Positions 16,478 through 25,907 of a DNA stretch of 64,000 nucleotides are shown piece after piece. The DNA is from JBCBSS01 sp039819065. GTDB lineage: Bacteria > Bacteroidota > Bacteroidia > Cytophagales > Cyclobacteriaceae. Made by a program: the position numbers and the translations under genes. Location of the stretch: NCBI GenBank assembly GCA_039819065.1, contig JBCBSS010000002.1, positions 62,001 to 126,000 of the forward strand, in the 5' to 3' direction. Every line of letters begins with the position of its first letter. The stretch's first letter is position 1. Below the pieces are notes generated by a model, which saw nothing but the letters and a program-made list of their open reading frames with translations, was not told the origin of the DNA and searched no databases.

Positions 16478-17795
16478 TCGCCTGAATATCTATTTTACTC
16501 AGAAAGCGAATCTTATCCAGGTTGGAGTAATCATATTGGTAAAGCCCGTCTTCTCCAATGAGCATGAGTACATTGTTGAGGGGGATGACATCGAAAGCAT
16601 GAATATCCTCATAGTGGGCTAACTGGTTGCTATCGATAGTATTCACATCTGCTTTATCATAAACTTTCAAACCTGATTCTCCATCGCAAATGAACAGCGC
16701 ATCTCCATCCACTCCGAGTCCATGTGGATTATCCATAGCATATGTCTTATGTAAGAAAGGAAGTTCAGGGTTACTGATATCAACTACATCCAATTGATTG
16801 GTAAAACCTTGGCACTCAGTTCCTGACCTAAGTGTCACGTAAGCATACGAACCATCAACCACCACAGGGTCGCAGCTTTGTACGTGGCTATAGGTAGATA
16901 GTAAGGATGGGCTATCCGGATTGCTATTATCGACGATATGCATTCCATTTTGTGCCCCTATGAAAAGCTTATCAGTATAAGGAAATATCGTTTCGATACC
17001 CCAGCCGATTACTAACTTCTCACCTACTAATGGAGATTGCAGGTTACTGATATTAATACTTTGCAGTGAGCTTTCATCAACTGTGTAAAGATGGTCTCCT
17101 GAAATGGTAAACCTGGCCATCGAACCACCTACACCAGGATTAGCTCCCGGTGCTACAGTCGGGGCTAAGCCAGCATCCTCTGCAAACGCCACTCCATTGT
17201 TCAATCTCACGAAGTCAAAAAACCCAGCTCTTTGGTCGCATTCTGATTCTGTAATTTGCAGTTGCTCTGCTTCAACCCAGTCAGTCACCACGCCGAGTTG
17301 GCTATCCATATGGAAGCCATAGCTATTATATCCTTCGAAGATGTTCTCAATACGGTTTACCTCAGTGATATTGTTAACGTCTGCTATATTGAGGATGACT
17401 AGGTCAATGTAACTATCTACATAAAGGAAATCTCCTTTGGCTGCTAAGTCAAAGTTACCTGGAATGTTAATGAAGCCTACGTTTTGTGGACTTTGTGGGT
17501 CTGTATTATTTATAATATGGATGCCTTCCCCCCTTTCATTAATAAAGACAAAACCGTCTTTAAAGTAGATCTTGCCGGGGTTATTCATTTCTTGTTCGCT
17601 GGTCATGGCGACTGCTCCTCTAATCTCTTCTACCGATGTATATACGGGCTCGAAGTAGACGTATCTGTTCTCCACTTCACATGAATCTGTACACCCTTCC
17701 AGTATCATACTGGCAAAAATCAGTAGGGCAATAAAGATGACGGCCTGGATACTTATGGCTTGCCTATCTGAAAGCTCTTTGCGAAAAATTCTCAT
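16467..17795 (-). CDS. LVIVD repeat lipoprotein
   Basis: A 442-residue lipoprotein (transmembrane-like leader, lipobox ILEGC, Cys35) made of LVIVD-type propeller repeats such as FLYVDSYIDLVILNIADVNN, LFIGAQNGMHIVDNSNPDSP and ALFICDGESGLKVYDKADVN. These repeats build a beta-propeller at the cell surface, usually in putative adhesion or carbohydrate-interaction proteins. No catalytic residues are evident. It is the first gene of a two-gene leftward operon with the barrel-like protein gene, with an 11-bp overlap. Confidence 0.85.
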   Translation of the reverse strand: MRIFRKELSDRQAISIQAVIFIALLIFASMILEGCTDSCEVENRYVYFEPVYTSVEEIRGAVAMTSEQEMNNPGKIYFKDGFVFINERGEGIHIINNTDPQSPQNVGFINIPGNFDLAAKGDFLYVDSYIDLVILNIADVNNITEVNRIENIFEGYNSYGFHMDSQLGVVTDWVEAEQLQITESECDQRAGFFDFVRLNNGVAFAEDAGLAPTVAPGANPGVGGSMARFTISGDHLYTVDESSLQSINISNLQSPLVGEKLVIGWGIETIFPYTDKLFIGAQNGMHIVDNSNPDSPSLLSTYSHVQSCDPVVVDGSYAYVTLRSGTECQGFTNQLDVVDISNPELPFLHKTYAMDNPHGLGVDGDALFICDGESGLKVYDKADVNTIDSNQLAHYEDIHAFDVIPLNNVLMLIGEDGLYQYDYSNLDKIRFLSKIDIQANDN

Positions 17796-18010
17796 AGGAC
17801 ATGGTTGTTTAGTTATTCTCTTAGACCCTATGAAGGGGTAAAGGGTTGGAAGCCATCAGCAAATCAATCAAATTCATTTTCACAAAAGAATATATGAATA
17901 GAAAAACATTGAATGTTACTATTTGATATCGCTCTAAAAAAATATATCAATCATTAGATAAACCAGATAGATCGTTCTATATTGGGCTTTTTCATATTCT
18001 GACTGTGTGT

Positions 18011-18331
18011 ATGGCACTCAAGGATCGGGTAAATGTATTTTCTTTTTGGAGTCTCATTATTTTTTTAGCTATGATGCTTTTGAGCTATATGAGGCCACAG
18101 CTTATAGGCATGGGTGAAGGATCTGTAAGACAAAATTTTGGTTACACCATTCTTATTATTGTTCCCGGATTGATCATTTCTTTGATTTTTGCGATCAACG
18201 GTCTAAAGGAATCCTGGACAGGCAGGGACGAAATAGGCAAAGCAAAGTTCCTATTGTCTATTGTATGTTCCGGTATTGTTGTTTTGAGTTGGGGCCTAGG
18301 GGTATACTTGGCCTTAATGCATACTGTGTGA
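18011..18331 (+). CDS. Small membrane protein, hypothetical
   Basis: A 106-residue protein with three hydrophobic segments (about residues 10-28, 45-67 and 84-104). A GTG two codons upstream (18005) is an alternative start, but ATG at 18011 is preferred. A polar GRDEIGKAKF loop lies between segments 2 and 3. I recognise no family. It stands alone, divergent from the LVIVD operon and convergent with the anti-sigma barrel gene. Confidence 0.65.
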   Translation: MALKDRVNVFSFWSLIIFLAMMLLSYMRPQLIGMGEGSVRQNFGYTILIIVPGLIISLIFAINGLKESWTGRDEIGKAKFLLSIVCSGIVVLSWGLGVYLALMHTV

Positions 18332-18427
18332 AAACACCAACCTACTTAAAATGAAATACCATTTCTATTCAAAGGATGCAATTTTAGCACGTGGTCATTG
18401 TACTCGATCAATGAATGGGTAGAATGA

Positions 18428-20089
18428 TCAATCAAAAATGTACTTCAAACCGAATCCGAACTGAAGTGTCCTTGGTCTGCTGATAAAATCAGTATCTGAC
18501 TTTGTGAATGAGTTGAGAGAAATCCTGTATGATGGTTCAAATGAGAATACGTAATTCTTCTTCAACCTATAAACGATTTCCGTCCCCACCAAACCATTGA
18601 AATTGAATTGCTTGTATGGAGAATCTGTACCAGCTCTGATGCTCTCATCGACGAATTGACCTTCCGTATCTGCAATAGTATTCTGCAATAATATATCAGT
18701 AGAAACACCGCTTGAAACAACTAATCCAAGGTTATTCTTTTCAAAAACCATATAACCGGCCTGAAGCGGAATAGAAACAAATTCAAAAGTGTTTTCCAGG
18801 TCGTATGAGTCAGTGGTATTGATACTCACCCTGGCATTCTTTAATGTTCCCTTAGATGGGTGTATAATGGTTCTTTCGTTGGTAACCTGGTTCTGTGCAA
18901 AAGCATTGGAACTACCTTCTGCTTGTTGTAGGGCGTATTGTACGCCCCCTTTCAGTACCCACTTAGAACTTATCTGCTTGCCAAAGTTCAATCCAAAAGC
19001 GTATGACGAACCTGATCTTTCTGTAGAATTGACTGCCTGTTCCTCAACGTCCGTATTTTCACTAAAAGACATCCTCGGATCAGCGAGGTTACTCACTACA
19101 GGAGATGCATTGAACTCAGCAGCGGCAGCAGTGGCGCCAACATCGTTGATATTCGGATTAAAACTGCCGGTGGCCATATTTAAACCTGCCCAAAGTTGCC
19201 TAGGGCTTCTTTCTACAGTAAAGATAGCCGGGTAAATAGGCACACCAACCATGTAAACATCATCCTCTAACTCATAAGGGTTCAAGGCTTCATAGCGATT
19301 ATCCAGTAAGCCGACAGCAGCAATCGAATTATTATAGCTTTCCTTTACGCCAGTGGACAAGGCATTTGTTTCTGAAGCTTTTCTATTTTGGTCGTCCTTT
19401 TCTTCAACCAAGGCTATGGCATCATACGCAGCCAAATCTGTCTGAGAACCATTGTTTTCAGAAGATTTATCAATATCGCTCGTTTTACCTGTAAGCGACC
19501 CATTTGAGCTTTCATTAACAGCGCTATTCGCATGAGTTATTGAAGTAGCATCTGCGATGGCGTTTCTATTGTTATCAGCGTCAAAAGGTGCTACTACACC
19601 ATTACGATTAGTATCCTTTTCTTTCTCTGTATTCTGTTCTTCTATCTGAGTCTCATTTGGAATCTGCGTTAGAGAATTACTCTTTTCAGCATCTTCAGCC
19701 GCCAATAATGTCTGGTCTTGTTTCGTCTCCACCCTTCGTCCTCTGATATCTTCCGTGACTTGAGGACTGAATTGTCCCTCCTGGCTTTCATTTAACTCGG
19801 TTACCGATTGGTCAGCTTCTTTGGTGTTCTGCTGCCGTGCTATTTGTTCAACACCGTTATTATTATTGATCTGGAATAAGGCTACACCACCAGCAAAAAG
19901 GGCAAATATCACTGAAGCCGCCGCTATCCACTTATAGTATACTACCCTCTTTTTGTAGACGACAGATTCCTCTTGGGCCAGAGAAGACTCGATCTTATCC
20001 CATAGCCCCTGAGAAGGACCTAGTTCAGCGCCTTCAAACGCTTCACTCCATTCCTTCTCAAACTTACCTTTGTCGTTAAACTCTTCCAT
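18428..20089 (-). CDS. Anti-sigma-like protein fused to an outer-membrane-type beta-barrel domain
   Basis: A 553-residue protein with an N-terminal acidic cytoplasmic segment (1-52, WSEAFEGAELGPSQGLWDKI), one membrane helix (53-73), a long Asn/Glu/Ser-rich disordered linker (75-300) and a C-terminal domain (315-553) with outer-membrane beta-barrel strands ending KYIFD. The N-terminal segment resembles those of Bacteroidota anti-sigma proteins. Its start overlaps the end of the sigma factor gene by 14 bp. It probably holds the ECF sigma factor at the membrane. The C-terminal part may sense envelope state or span to the outer membrane. How one chain serves both membranes is unresolved. Confidence 0.75.
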   Translation of the reverse strand: MEEFNDKGKFEKEWSEAFEGAELGPSQGLWDKIESSLAQEESVVYKKRVVYYKWIAAASVIFALFAGGVALFQINNNNGVEQIARQQNTKEADQSVTELNESQEGQFSPQVTEDIRGRRVETKQDQTLLAAEDAEKSNSLTQIPNETQIEEQNTEKEKDTNRNGVVAPFDADNNRNAIADATSITHANSAVNESSNGSLTGKTSDIDKSSENNGSQTDLAAYDAIALVEEKDDQNRKASETNALSTGVKESYNNSIAAVGLLDNRYEALNPYELEDDVYMVGVPIYPAIFTVERSPRQLWAGLNMATGSFNPNINDVGATAAAAEFNASPVVSNLADPRMSFSENTDVEEQAVNSTERSGSSYAFGLNFGKQISSKWVLKGGVQYALQQAEGSSNAFAQNQVTNERTIIHPSKGTLKNARVSINTTDSYDLENTFEFVSIPLQAGYMVFEKNNLGLVVSSGVSTDILLQNTIADTEGQFVDESIRAGTDSPYKQFNFNGLVGTEIVYRLKKNYVFSFEPSYRISLNSFTKSDTDFISRPRTLQFGFGLKYIFD

Positions 20090-20624
20090 AACTCACCTTT
20101 TGCTCTTCTCCTAACATCTCCTTTAGCAAAGACTTAGCTCGGGCATATTGGGATTTTGATGTTCCAACACTCACACCGAGCATCTCTGATATTTCTTTAT
20201 GGTTGTAGCCTTCAATAGCATACAAGTTGAATATCACCTGACAGCCTGATGGCAACTCTTGAATCATTTTTAAAAGCTCCTTGAAATGATAATTGGATAA
20301 TGTAAAATCTTCCTCGAATTCGTTCTTCACGTGCTCAACATCCACCATGGGAAAAAGATAAAGCTTGCTTCTCTGATAATTCAGAGCGGTATTGATCGCT
20401 ATTCGCTTTATCCAGGTTTCGAGTTTAGAGTCCCCTCTAAAATTTTTAAGATTTTTAAATACTTTGATGAAGCACTCTTGCAATATATCCTCAGCCTCGT
20501 CCTGGCATTTGGAATAACGCAGGCAAGTAATGAATACCTTTTTTGAATAGTATTCATAGAAATCCCGTTGTGCATTACGGTTTCCCTTTATACATCCTTC
20601 TACTAATTCTTTCTCAGAAAGCAT
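20076..20624 (-). CDS. RNA polymerase sigma factor, ECF family
   Basis: Sigma-70 family ECF factor of 182 residues. Region 2 (about 20-85) includes DEAEDILQECFIKVFKNL, the -10 recognition and core-binding segment. Region 4 (about 125-175) includes YNHKEISEMLGVSVGTSKSQ, the -35 helix-turn-helix. There is no C-terminal extension, so control presumably comes from the overlapping downstream anti-sigma-like gene. Sigma factors of this group drive envelope or surface-structure regulons in Bacteroidota. The target promoters are unknown. Confidence 0.93.
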   Translation of the reverse strand: MLSEKELVEGCIKGNRNAQRDFYEYYSKKVFITCLRYSKCQDEAEDILQECFIKVFKNLKNFRGDSKLETWIKRIAINTALNYQRSKLYLFPMVDVEHVKNEFEEDFTLSNYHFKELLKMIQELPSGCQVIFNLYAIEGYNHKEISEMLGVSVGTSKSQYARAKSLLKEMLGEEQKVSYGRV

Positions 20625-20728
20625 GCTTTTCCAAATACATTACTTGCTTGTCTCTATTATATTGACACCTCTTTGTTCAATTAGGTTGGAACGAAGAAGC
20701 AATAATTAATAGATTTAATACTAAAATT

Positions 20729-22051
20729 GTGAATTATTCAGACCAATACCAACTCGTGAGAAACCTTATCATTCTGATTACAATAGCTCTAGTGTCCTGT
20801 ACGCCATTAGCAACGAGCACAAACACTTCTACTCCGAATGCTCCGATTAAGCGAATTTCTTTCGAAAACCGAACCTACGAGAGGGAAATACAAACAGTCT
20901 TATTGCACCAGCCTATTGGCGTCAATGACTTTCAACCACTTTCGGATGTAGTCTCGATTGATCGTCAGAATTTGATCCTGGAATTTGACGACTTGGTTCA
21001 GGATAATGAAACTTATAATGCCAAGATCATACATTGTAATGCCAATTGGACTCCTTCTGGCTTGAGCAGTATGGACTATCTTCAGGAATACAACCAGTTT
21101 CCGATTAATAATTATGATTACTCTTTCGATACAAGAACTTCGTATGTGCACTACACATTTCCCATACCGCCGGTCAAAGTACCTGGCAACTATATGGTTA
21201 TAGTATACAGGGAGTCAGATGAAAAGGACATCATTCTAACAAGGCGTTTTATGGTGTTTGACAAGCGAGTGGTGATATCAGGGAATTCAAATTTCGAAAA
21301 CCTGATTGCCCATACCTTCAGTAGCCAGCAAATCAACTTCAGGGTCGACTATAGCAACTTTGAACTGATCAATCCGATGGAAAGCATAACTTCCGTATTG
21401 CGTCAAAATGCAAGGTGGGACAATACCATTACTTTCTCCTCTCCTACTTTCGCTAGAGAGGGTCAAAGTATTTTAGAATATAGAACCTTTGAGAAAGATG
21501 AGAATTTCAGACCGGGTAATGAATTTCGTTTTTTTGATCTGCGTTCGTTGAATTTTCCAGGCCAGAATGTTGCCAACATTGATAGACAAGCCAAGCCGCC
21601 CATAGCTCATCTGGCTTATGATGTTCCCAGAACAGGTTTAGCTTTCAGCCAGTATCAAGACAACAATGGGCGCTTCAATATTCAAAATCTAGATAGAGGT
21701 AATGGCCAACTTGAAGGCGACTATGTCAATGTAAACTTCATACTAAAAACTGAAAAACCAGTTAATGGCAAAGTTTATGTCGCAGGCGGCTTTAATGGCT
21801 GGAATCTGGATAACGGCAACCGCATGAGATACGACGATCAGTTATCTGCTTACCGAACGAGTATTCTGATGAAACAGGGGTTTTATGATTTCCAATATGT
21901 TGTAGACAGCGATACTACTAGTATTGATGTTTATGAGGGCAGCCATTTTCAGACAGAAAATGAGTATGAAATCTTAATCTATTATTTCTCACCAAGCCTG
22001 AGGGCAGATCTTTTAATTGGCTACCTGACTTTCATAAATAACGGACGCTGA
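20729..22051 (+). CDS. Type IX secretion system plug protein (DUF5103)
   Basis: A 440-residue lipoprotein (leader 1-23, lipobox ALVSC, Cys24) matching the T9SS plug domain family. Recognisable segments are YEREIQTVLLHQPIG, LEFDDLVQDNETYNAKIIHC, and the C-terminal GKVYVAGGFNGWNLDN and RTSILMKQGFYDFQYV strands. In the type IX system this protein plugs the SprA translocon from the periplasmic side. Translation begins at a GTG (20729). No other T9SS component is nearby, which is normal because the genes are scattered. Confidence 0.88.
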   Translation: MNYSDQYQLVRNLIILITIALVSCTPLATSTNTSTPNAPIKRISFENRTYEREIQTVLLHQPIGVNDFQPLSDVVSIDRQNLILEFDDLVQDNETYNAKIIHCNANWTPSGLSSMDYLQEYNQFPINNYDYSFDTRTSYVHYTFPIPPVKVPGNYMVIVYRESDEKDIILTRRFMVFDKRVVISGNSNFENLIAHTFSSQQINFRVDYSNFELINPMESITSVLRQNARWDNTITFSSPTFAREGQSILEYRTFEKDENFRPGNEFRFFDLRSLNFPGQNVANIDRQAKPPIAHLAYDVPRTGLAFSQYQDNNGRFNIQNLDRGNGQLEGDYVNVNFILKTEKPVNGKVYVAGGFNGWNLDNGNRMRYDDQLSAYRTSILMKQGFYDFQYVVDSDTTSIDVYEGSHFQTENEYEILIYYFSPSLRADLLIGYLTFINNGR

Positions 22052-22061
22052 TATTCAGGGC

Positions 22062-22865
22062 TTACGAGACGTAGTTAAACTCGTACTTAACTGCTCGCTT
22101 ATTTGGGTCGGAATGGGCTAAATCCAACATACCAAAACCTTTATGAGTGAACGAGCCAATCCCTGTATTGAATAAAAACTCCTGAACCTCCTTGGCAGCA
22201 TATAAAGTAAATGGAACTGTATAACCCCTTACCTCGTACTTCACATCCTGATCATATACAGGGTATATACGGGCAAACTTTTTCTGCGCCTCCGTTAGTT
22301 TTCTGATATATCCCTTGTCAGGAACAACTTGAAACTTATAAAAACTGGCTAGCTGTTCCGCATTATAAATACCGATCTTCTCCATGCGATTCATGGTAGA
22401 CTCGTAGAGCAAGTCTGAAAATTCGTCGCTTTCTGGCGGGATGAATTTTTTCCCATCAGCGTCATTAAAAGAAGGGGTTTTCAGTACTATCGGTGAGATA
22501 CTGATGAATTTGTGTTCAGTACTCAACTCCATTGTTTCCTCTTTTTCAACATACTCCGGTACCAGTTCCAGATTGCCTATGTTGATCTCAGGGTATTTGA
22601 ACAATTGAGTCAGGAAGTAATCAACAAAGTCTTTGTTGACACAAGAAAAAACGACTGTCACTTTGGAGGAATAAAAATGCAGTCCTCTTCTACTCACCTT
22701 GGTTTGACCTTTGATACCTGAGAAGTTGTACAGCTCAAAAAACTTGAAGTCCTCGTTCTTACCATTGAGTACAATCCCTCTGATCATCCTCGACAGCAAG
22801 TACTGATGGTGAAATGGAACGTATCCTCCTCGATTCTTAAGTTGAAAAATTATTCTGATTCTCAA
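22062..22865 (-). CDS. Solitary Cas6-family protein (CRISPR RNA endoribonuclease homologue)
   Basis: A 267-residue protein with the two-ferredoxin-fold pattern of Cas6. VPFHHQYLLSRMIRG (16-30) and ISISPIVLKT (121-130) match family positions, and the C-terminal glycine-rich loop GIGSFTHKGFGML (235-247) is diagnostic. Compared by eye, and from memory, with Pyrococcus Cas6, the position of the catalytic Tyr is Arg29 and no histidine occurs between 21 and 62, where the general base would lie. Lys52 may be kept. No other cas gene or CRISPR array is in the window, so it may be an orphan RNA-binding protein, or it may act on an array elsewhere. Confidence 0.82.
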   Translation of the reverse strand: MRIRIIFQLKNRGGYVPFHHQYLLSRMIRGIVLNGKNEDFKFFELYNFSGIKGQTKVSRRGLHFYSSKVTVVFSCVNKDFVDYFLTQLFKYPEINIGNLELVPEYVEKEETMELSTEHKFISISPIVLKTPSFNDADGKKFIPPESDEFSDLLYESTMNRMEKIGIYNAEQLASFYKFQVVPDKGYIRKLTEAQKKFARIYPVYDQDVKYEVRGYTVPFTLYAAKEVQEFLFNTGIGSFTHKGFGMLDLAHSDPNKRAVKYEFNYVS

Positions 22866-23064
22866 CTTTTACGTATTTATAGTTAAAAAATTAGGCTCAC
22901 ATAGCATTTAGAACCTAGAACTTATTACAATAATCCTTTATTTGATCCCTAGAATGCAGGAAGAAATCAGATTGAAAATTCCTCTAATTAAAAAAAATAT
23001 TTCCTAAATTCTACGGTCTCCAAATTTATTTTTGCAAAATTCCAAGTAAGATTTTGACCTTTAG

Positions 23065-24162
23065 TTATACATTGAATCGAAAATGCATTATATCACCATC
23101 ATTCACCACATAGTCCTTCCCTTCGATTGATATTTTCCCTGCTTCCTTACAAGCCACTTCGGTTTTGTATTCCTGGTAGTCAGTAAGCTTAATAACTTCC
23201 GCTTTTATAAAACCCTTTTCAAAGTCTGTATGTATGACACCTGCTGCTTGAGGTGCTTTCCATCCTTCTCTTATTGTCCATGCTCTTACTTCTTTTTCAC
23301 CGGCCGTGAAGTAAGTTATGAGTTCCAACAATTGGTACGATGCCTTTATCAGTTTGTCTAAGCCTGATTCTGTCAGGCCATACTCTTCTAAAAACATCTG
23401 CCGCTCTTCTTCATCCAATTCGGCAATCTGCGATTCTAACGCGGCTGAAACAACAATTACTTTAGCTTGCTCACTCTTAACGTTCTCTTTAAGCGCATCG
23501 ACATATTGGTTACCCTCTTTTATCGAATCCTCATCTACATTGGCAACATATATAACCGGCTTTGCAGTCAAAAGTTGCAAACTGTTGACCACATCCTCCT
23601 CTTCTTGGTTCTCCAAAGCAACAGACCTTACATTGACACCCTCTTGTAGTTTCTCCTTCAGTTTGGTAAGCGCAGCCAGTTCTTTTTTCGCCACAGCGTC
23701 TCCACTCTTAGCTATTTTCTCAACACGGCTTACGCGTTTTTCTATTGATTCTAAGTCTTTCAACTGTAACTCAGCATCAATCACGTCTTTGTCGAAGACT
23801 GGATCTACCGTACCCGCCACATGTACTACATTGCCGTCGTCAAAGCAACGTATCACATGGATGATGGCGTCTACTTCACGGATGTTAGCCAGAAACTTGT
23901 TACCAAGGCCTTCACCATTACTCGCCCCCTTTACTAATCCCGCTATATCAACAAACTCGATTGTGGTAGGGATTGTTTTTTGAGGGCTCACTAACCCTTC
24001 AAGAACATTTAAACGAGTGTCTGGTACAGTGACCACGCCAACGTTTGGTTCTATTGTACAAAAAGGAAAATTGGCAGCCTCGGCTTTGCCACTTGATATA
24101 GCGTTAAAAAGTGTCGACTTTCCCACGTTGGGCAGCCCCACGATTCCACATCTAAGTCCCAT
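23065..24162 (-). CDS. ychF: Redox-regulated ATPase YchF (Obg family)
   Basis: Conserved P-loop ATPase of 365 residues, ribosome- and proteasome-associated in other organisms and a negative regulator of the oxidative response in E. coli. The G1 motif GLPNVGKST is at 9-17. G3 (DIAGLVKGASNGEGLGNKFL) and the C-terminal TGS domain (about 280-365, WTIREGWKAPQAAGVIHTDF) are typical. The guanine-specificity NKxD motif is replaced (NVDED), as expected for an ATP-preferring YchF. It begins 6 bp after the AI-2E family gene and is probably co-transcribed with it. Confidence 0.96.
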   Translation of the reverse strand: MGLRCGIVGLPNVGKSTLFNAISSGKAEAANFPFCTIEPNVGVVTVPDTRLNVLEGLVSPQKTIPTTIEFVDIAGLVKGASNGEGLGNKFLANIREVDAIIHVIRCFDDGNVVHVAGTVDPVFDKDVIDAELQLKDLESIEKRVSRVEKIAKSGDAVAKKELAALTKLKEKLQEGVNVRSVALENQEEEDVVNSLQLLTAKPVIYVANVDEDSIKEGNQYVDALKENVKSEQAKVIVVSAALESQIAELDEEERQMFLEEYGLTESGLDKLIKASYQLLELITYFTAGEKEVRAWTIREGWKAPQAAGVIHTDFEKGFIKAEVIKLTDYQEYKTEVACKEAGKISIEGKDYVVNDGDIMHFRFNV

Positions 24163-24168
24163 TAAAAA

Positions 24169-25290
24169 CTAACTTACCTTGGTTTTAAAAATATTATACT
24201 GTTTGTAACCTTCATACGCTTCAATAAAGGAAACACGCAAAATGGTGTAGGCGGGTATCGCAGCTATCATTCCGGGAATACCAGCTAGAGAAGCACCCGC
24301 AAATATAATTATAAAAATCTCCAAAGGATGTGCTTTCACACTTTTTGAAAATATTAAGGGTTGCAATACCAAATTGTCTATCAGCTGTACCGTAGCAAAA
24401 ATCAAAACGATCTTCGCCGAAAAGAAAAAATACTCTTGTGTAGTAGCTAAATCCAGTCTAGTGGATAAGCCAACGATAATACCAAAAGTAGCACCTAATA
24501 TTGGCCCCAGGTAAGGAATCAAGTTAGCTAATGCAGCAAAAACCGCTACTGTCAATGCATACTTAACGCCTACAATGGTAAGCCCCAAAGATGCAATACT
24601 GAAAACGGCTAGCATTTGAAGCAGTATCCCTATGAGATAATTAGATAATAGCCTTTCAATTTTACCAAAAGCAGCCATCGAAACCTCAAAGTACTTGTTC
24701 GGGACAAAGGATATAACACGTTTCCTCATCGACCCCATTTCATAGAGCAAAAAGAAAGTAATGAAAGTGACTGCCAAAGCGCCAATGAACAAGCTACCGG
24801 TTACGGAAATAACACTGTTGAAAATATTGCCAAACTCGATGTTGGCAATCATTGAAGTGATTGTTTCCTGTATGTTGTCGGCAATAAAACCTTTCTCTTC
24901 ATCGGTAATTTGGTAGTCTATCAAAAACTCCTCAACGTTGTCAAGCGGTGTCTTTACACGTTCGAAAAGACCTACGTAGTCAATGTTAGCGACGATGCGC
25001 GTTTGTTCGGCGATAAGTGGTACGAATAGAAGTATGAAGAGAGAAACTACAAATACCAGTGTAGCAAATGAAACCAAGATGGACAAAAAGCGTGGTATGC
25101 GTACTTTGAACAATTGTATACTGCTCAGGTAATTGGTCAGAGGCCTTAATATCGCACTGATGACTACGGAAATGACTATATAAAGTACTATATTCGAGAA
25201 GTACCACATCAGGAAAAGCAAGCCTGAAATGGCTGCTCCTGCCAGTACCACAACTAGAAGTATGTAAAGGAGATTGGTTACTCTTCCCAT
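24169..25290 (-). CDS. AI-2E family transporter (UPF0118)
   Basis: Polytopic inner-membrane protein of 373 residues with about eight transmembrane segments. The central soluble part (about 110-160) and the conserved PYLGPILGA segment near 260 are typical of the AI-2E/PerM exporter family, whose members export diverse small molecules or, in some cases, sodium ions. The ATG at 25290 is preferred over an in-frame TTG two codons upstream. It is the first gene of a two-gene operon with ychF. The substrate is unknown. Confidence 0.9.
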   Translation of the reverse strand: MGRVTNLLYILLVVVLAGAAISGLLFLMWYFSNIVLYIVISVVISAILRPLTNYLSSIQLFKVRIPRFLSILVSFATLVFVVSLFILLFVPLIAEQTRIVANIDYVGLFERVKTPLDNVEEFLIDYQITDEEKGFIADNIQETITSMIANIEFGNIFNSVISVTGSLFIGALAVTFITFFLLYEMGSMRKRVISFVPNKYFEVSMAAFGKIERLLSNYLIGILLQMLAVFSIASLGLTIVGVKYALTVAVFAALANLIPYLGPILGATFGIIVGLSTRLDLATTQEYFFFSAKIVLIFATVQLIDNLVLQPLIFSKSVKAHPLEIFIIIFAGASLAGIPGMIAAIPAYTILRVSFIEAYEGYKQYNIFKTKVS

Positions 25291-25313
25291 GCACAATTAG
25301 TATTCCCTATAAA

Positions 25314-25346
25314 ACAAAAAAAGCCCTTGATTGAAATCAAGAGCTT
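25314..25346 (-). terminator. Rho-independent terminator of DUF3276 gene
   Basis: AAGCCCTTGAT pairs with ATCAAGAGCTT with one C-A mismatch (10 of 11 bp) around a TGAA loop. On the minus strand it is followed by seven Us, 21 bp after the gene's stop codon. Confidence 0.85.
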
Positions 25347-25366
25347 CAATTATGTCTGATAAATAT

Positions 25367-25729
25367 TTAGTCCCAGCTAATAGTGGTGTTATCTATTTCT
25401 TGATCTACCGTAGCGTCAAGCTGATTCTTGAAATCATCTTCACCGTTCTTTTCGAATTGTGAAAAATCCACCTCAGGCATCAACTCTTCTTTAACGTGTG
25501 TCACCGTATCACTCAACGCGTTAACAAACTTATCGAAGTCTTCTTTGTAAAGGAAAATTTTATGCTTCTCGTACGTAAAACCGTCGTCTTTGTATCTTCT
25601 TTTGCTTTCAGTGATAGTCAAGTAATAATCGTTTGACCGTGTGGCCTTGACATCAAAGAAATAAGTTCTTTTACCTGCTCTTACCCTTTGAGAAAAAATT
25701 TCATCTCTTTCATTTTGTTCCTTGTCCAC
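25367..25729 (-). CDS. DUF3276 PUR-alpha-like nucleic-acid-binding protein
   Basis: A 120-residue protein of the Bacteroidota DUF3276 family. RAGKRTYFFDVKATRSNDYY and KHKIFLYKEDFDKF form the PUR-type strand-helix repeat that binds single-stranded DNA or RNA. The ORF is open for 49 codons further upstream, but those residues are low-complexity (YIYYTIF from a TA-repeat) and the family starts just before NERDEIFSQRVR. A GTG at 25729 preceded by AAGGA is therefore the likely start. The role is inferred from the fold (RNA metabolism or chromatin-like function). Confidence 0.85.
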   Translation of the reverse strand: MDKEQNERDEIFSQRVRAGKRTYFFDVKATRSNDYYLTITESKRRYKDDGFTYEKHKIFLYKEDFDKFVNALSDTVTHVKEELMPEVDFSQFEKNGEDDFKNQLDATVDQEIDNTTISWD

Positions 25730-25907
25730 AATCCTTAAGTTTAGTTTAACGTTGTATTTTACGATTTTAGTCGAATCAGCTTTAAATATAGTATAATATA
25801 TATATATGGCGCAAACGTACCAATTATAAATTGTCGAACATTTTGGATTTTTTTTTGTTTCATCCGAACGGTTCAAAAACGCTATTTAAGCCCAAAGCAA
25901 GTCATTT

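Noticed and set aside
18350..18421. 23-codon open frame (MKYHFYSKDAILARG...) after the small membrane protein gene
   Set aside because: No clear ribosome site or family-like sequence; expected by chance at this length.
22866..23064. Gap between the Cas6-like gene and ychF examined for CRISPR repeats
   Set aside because: AT-rich sequence without any direct repeats of 20 bp or more; no array is present.
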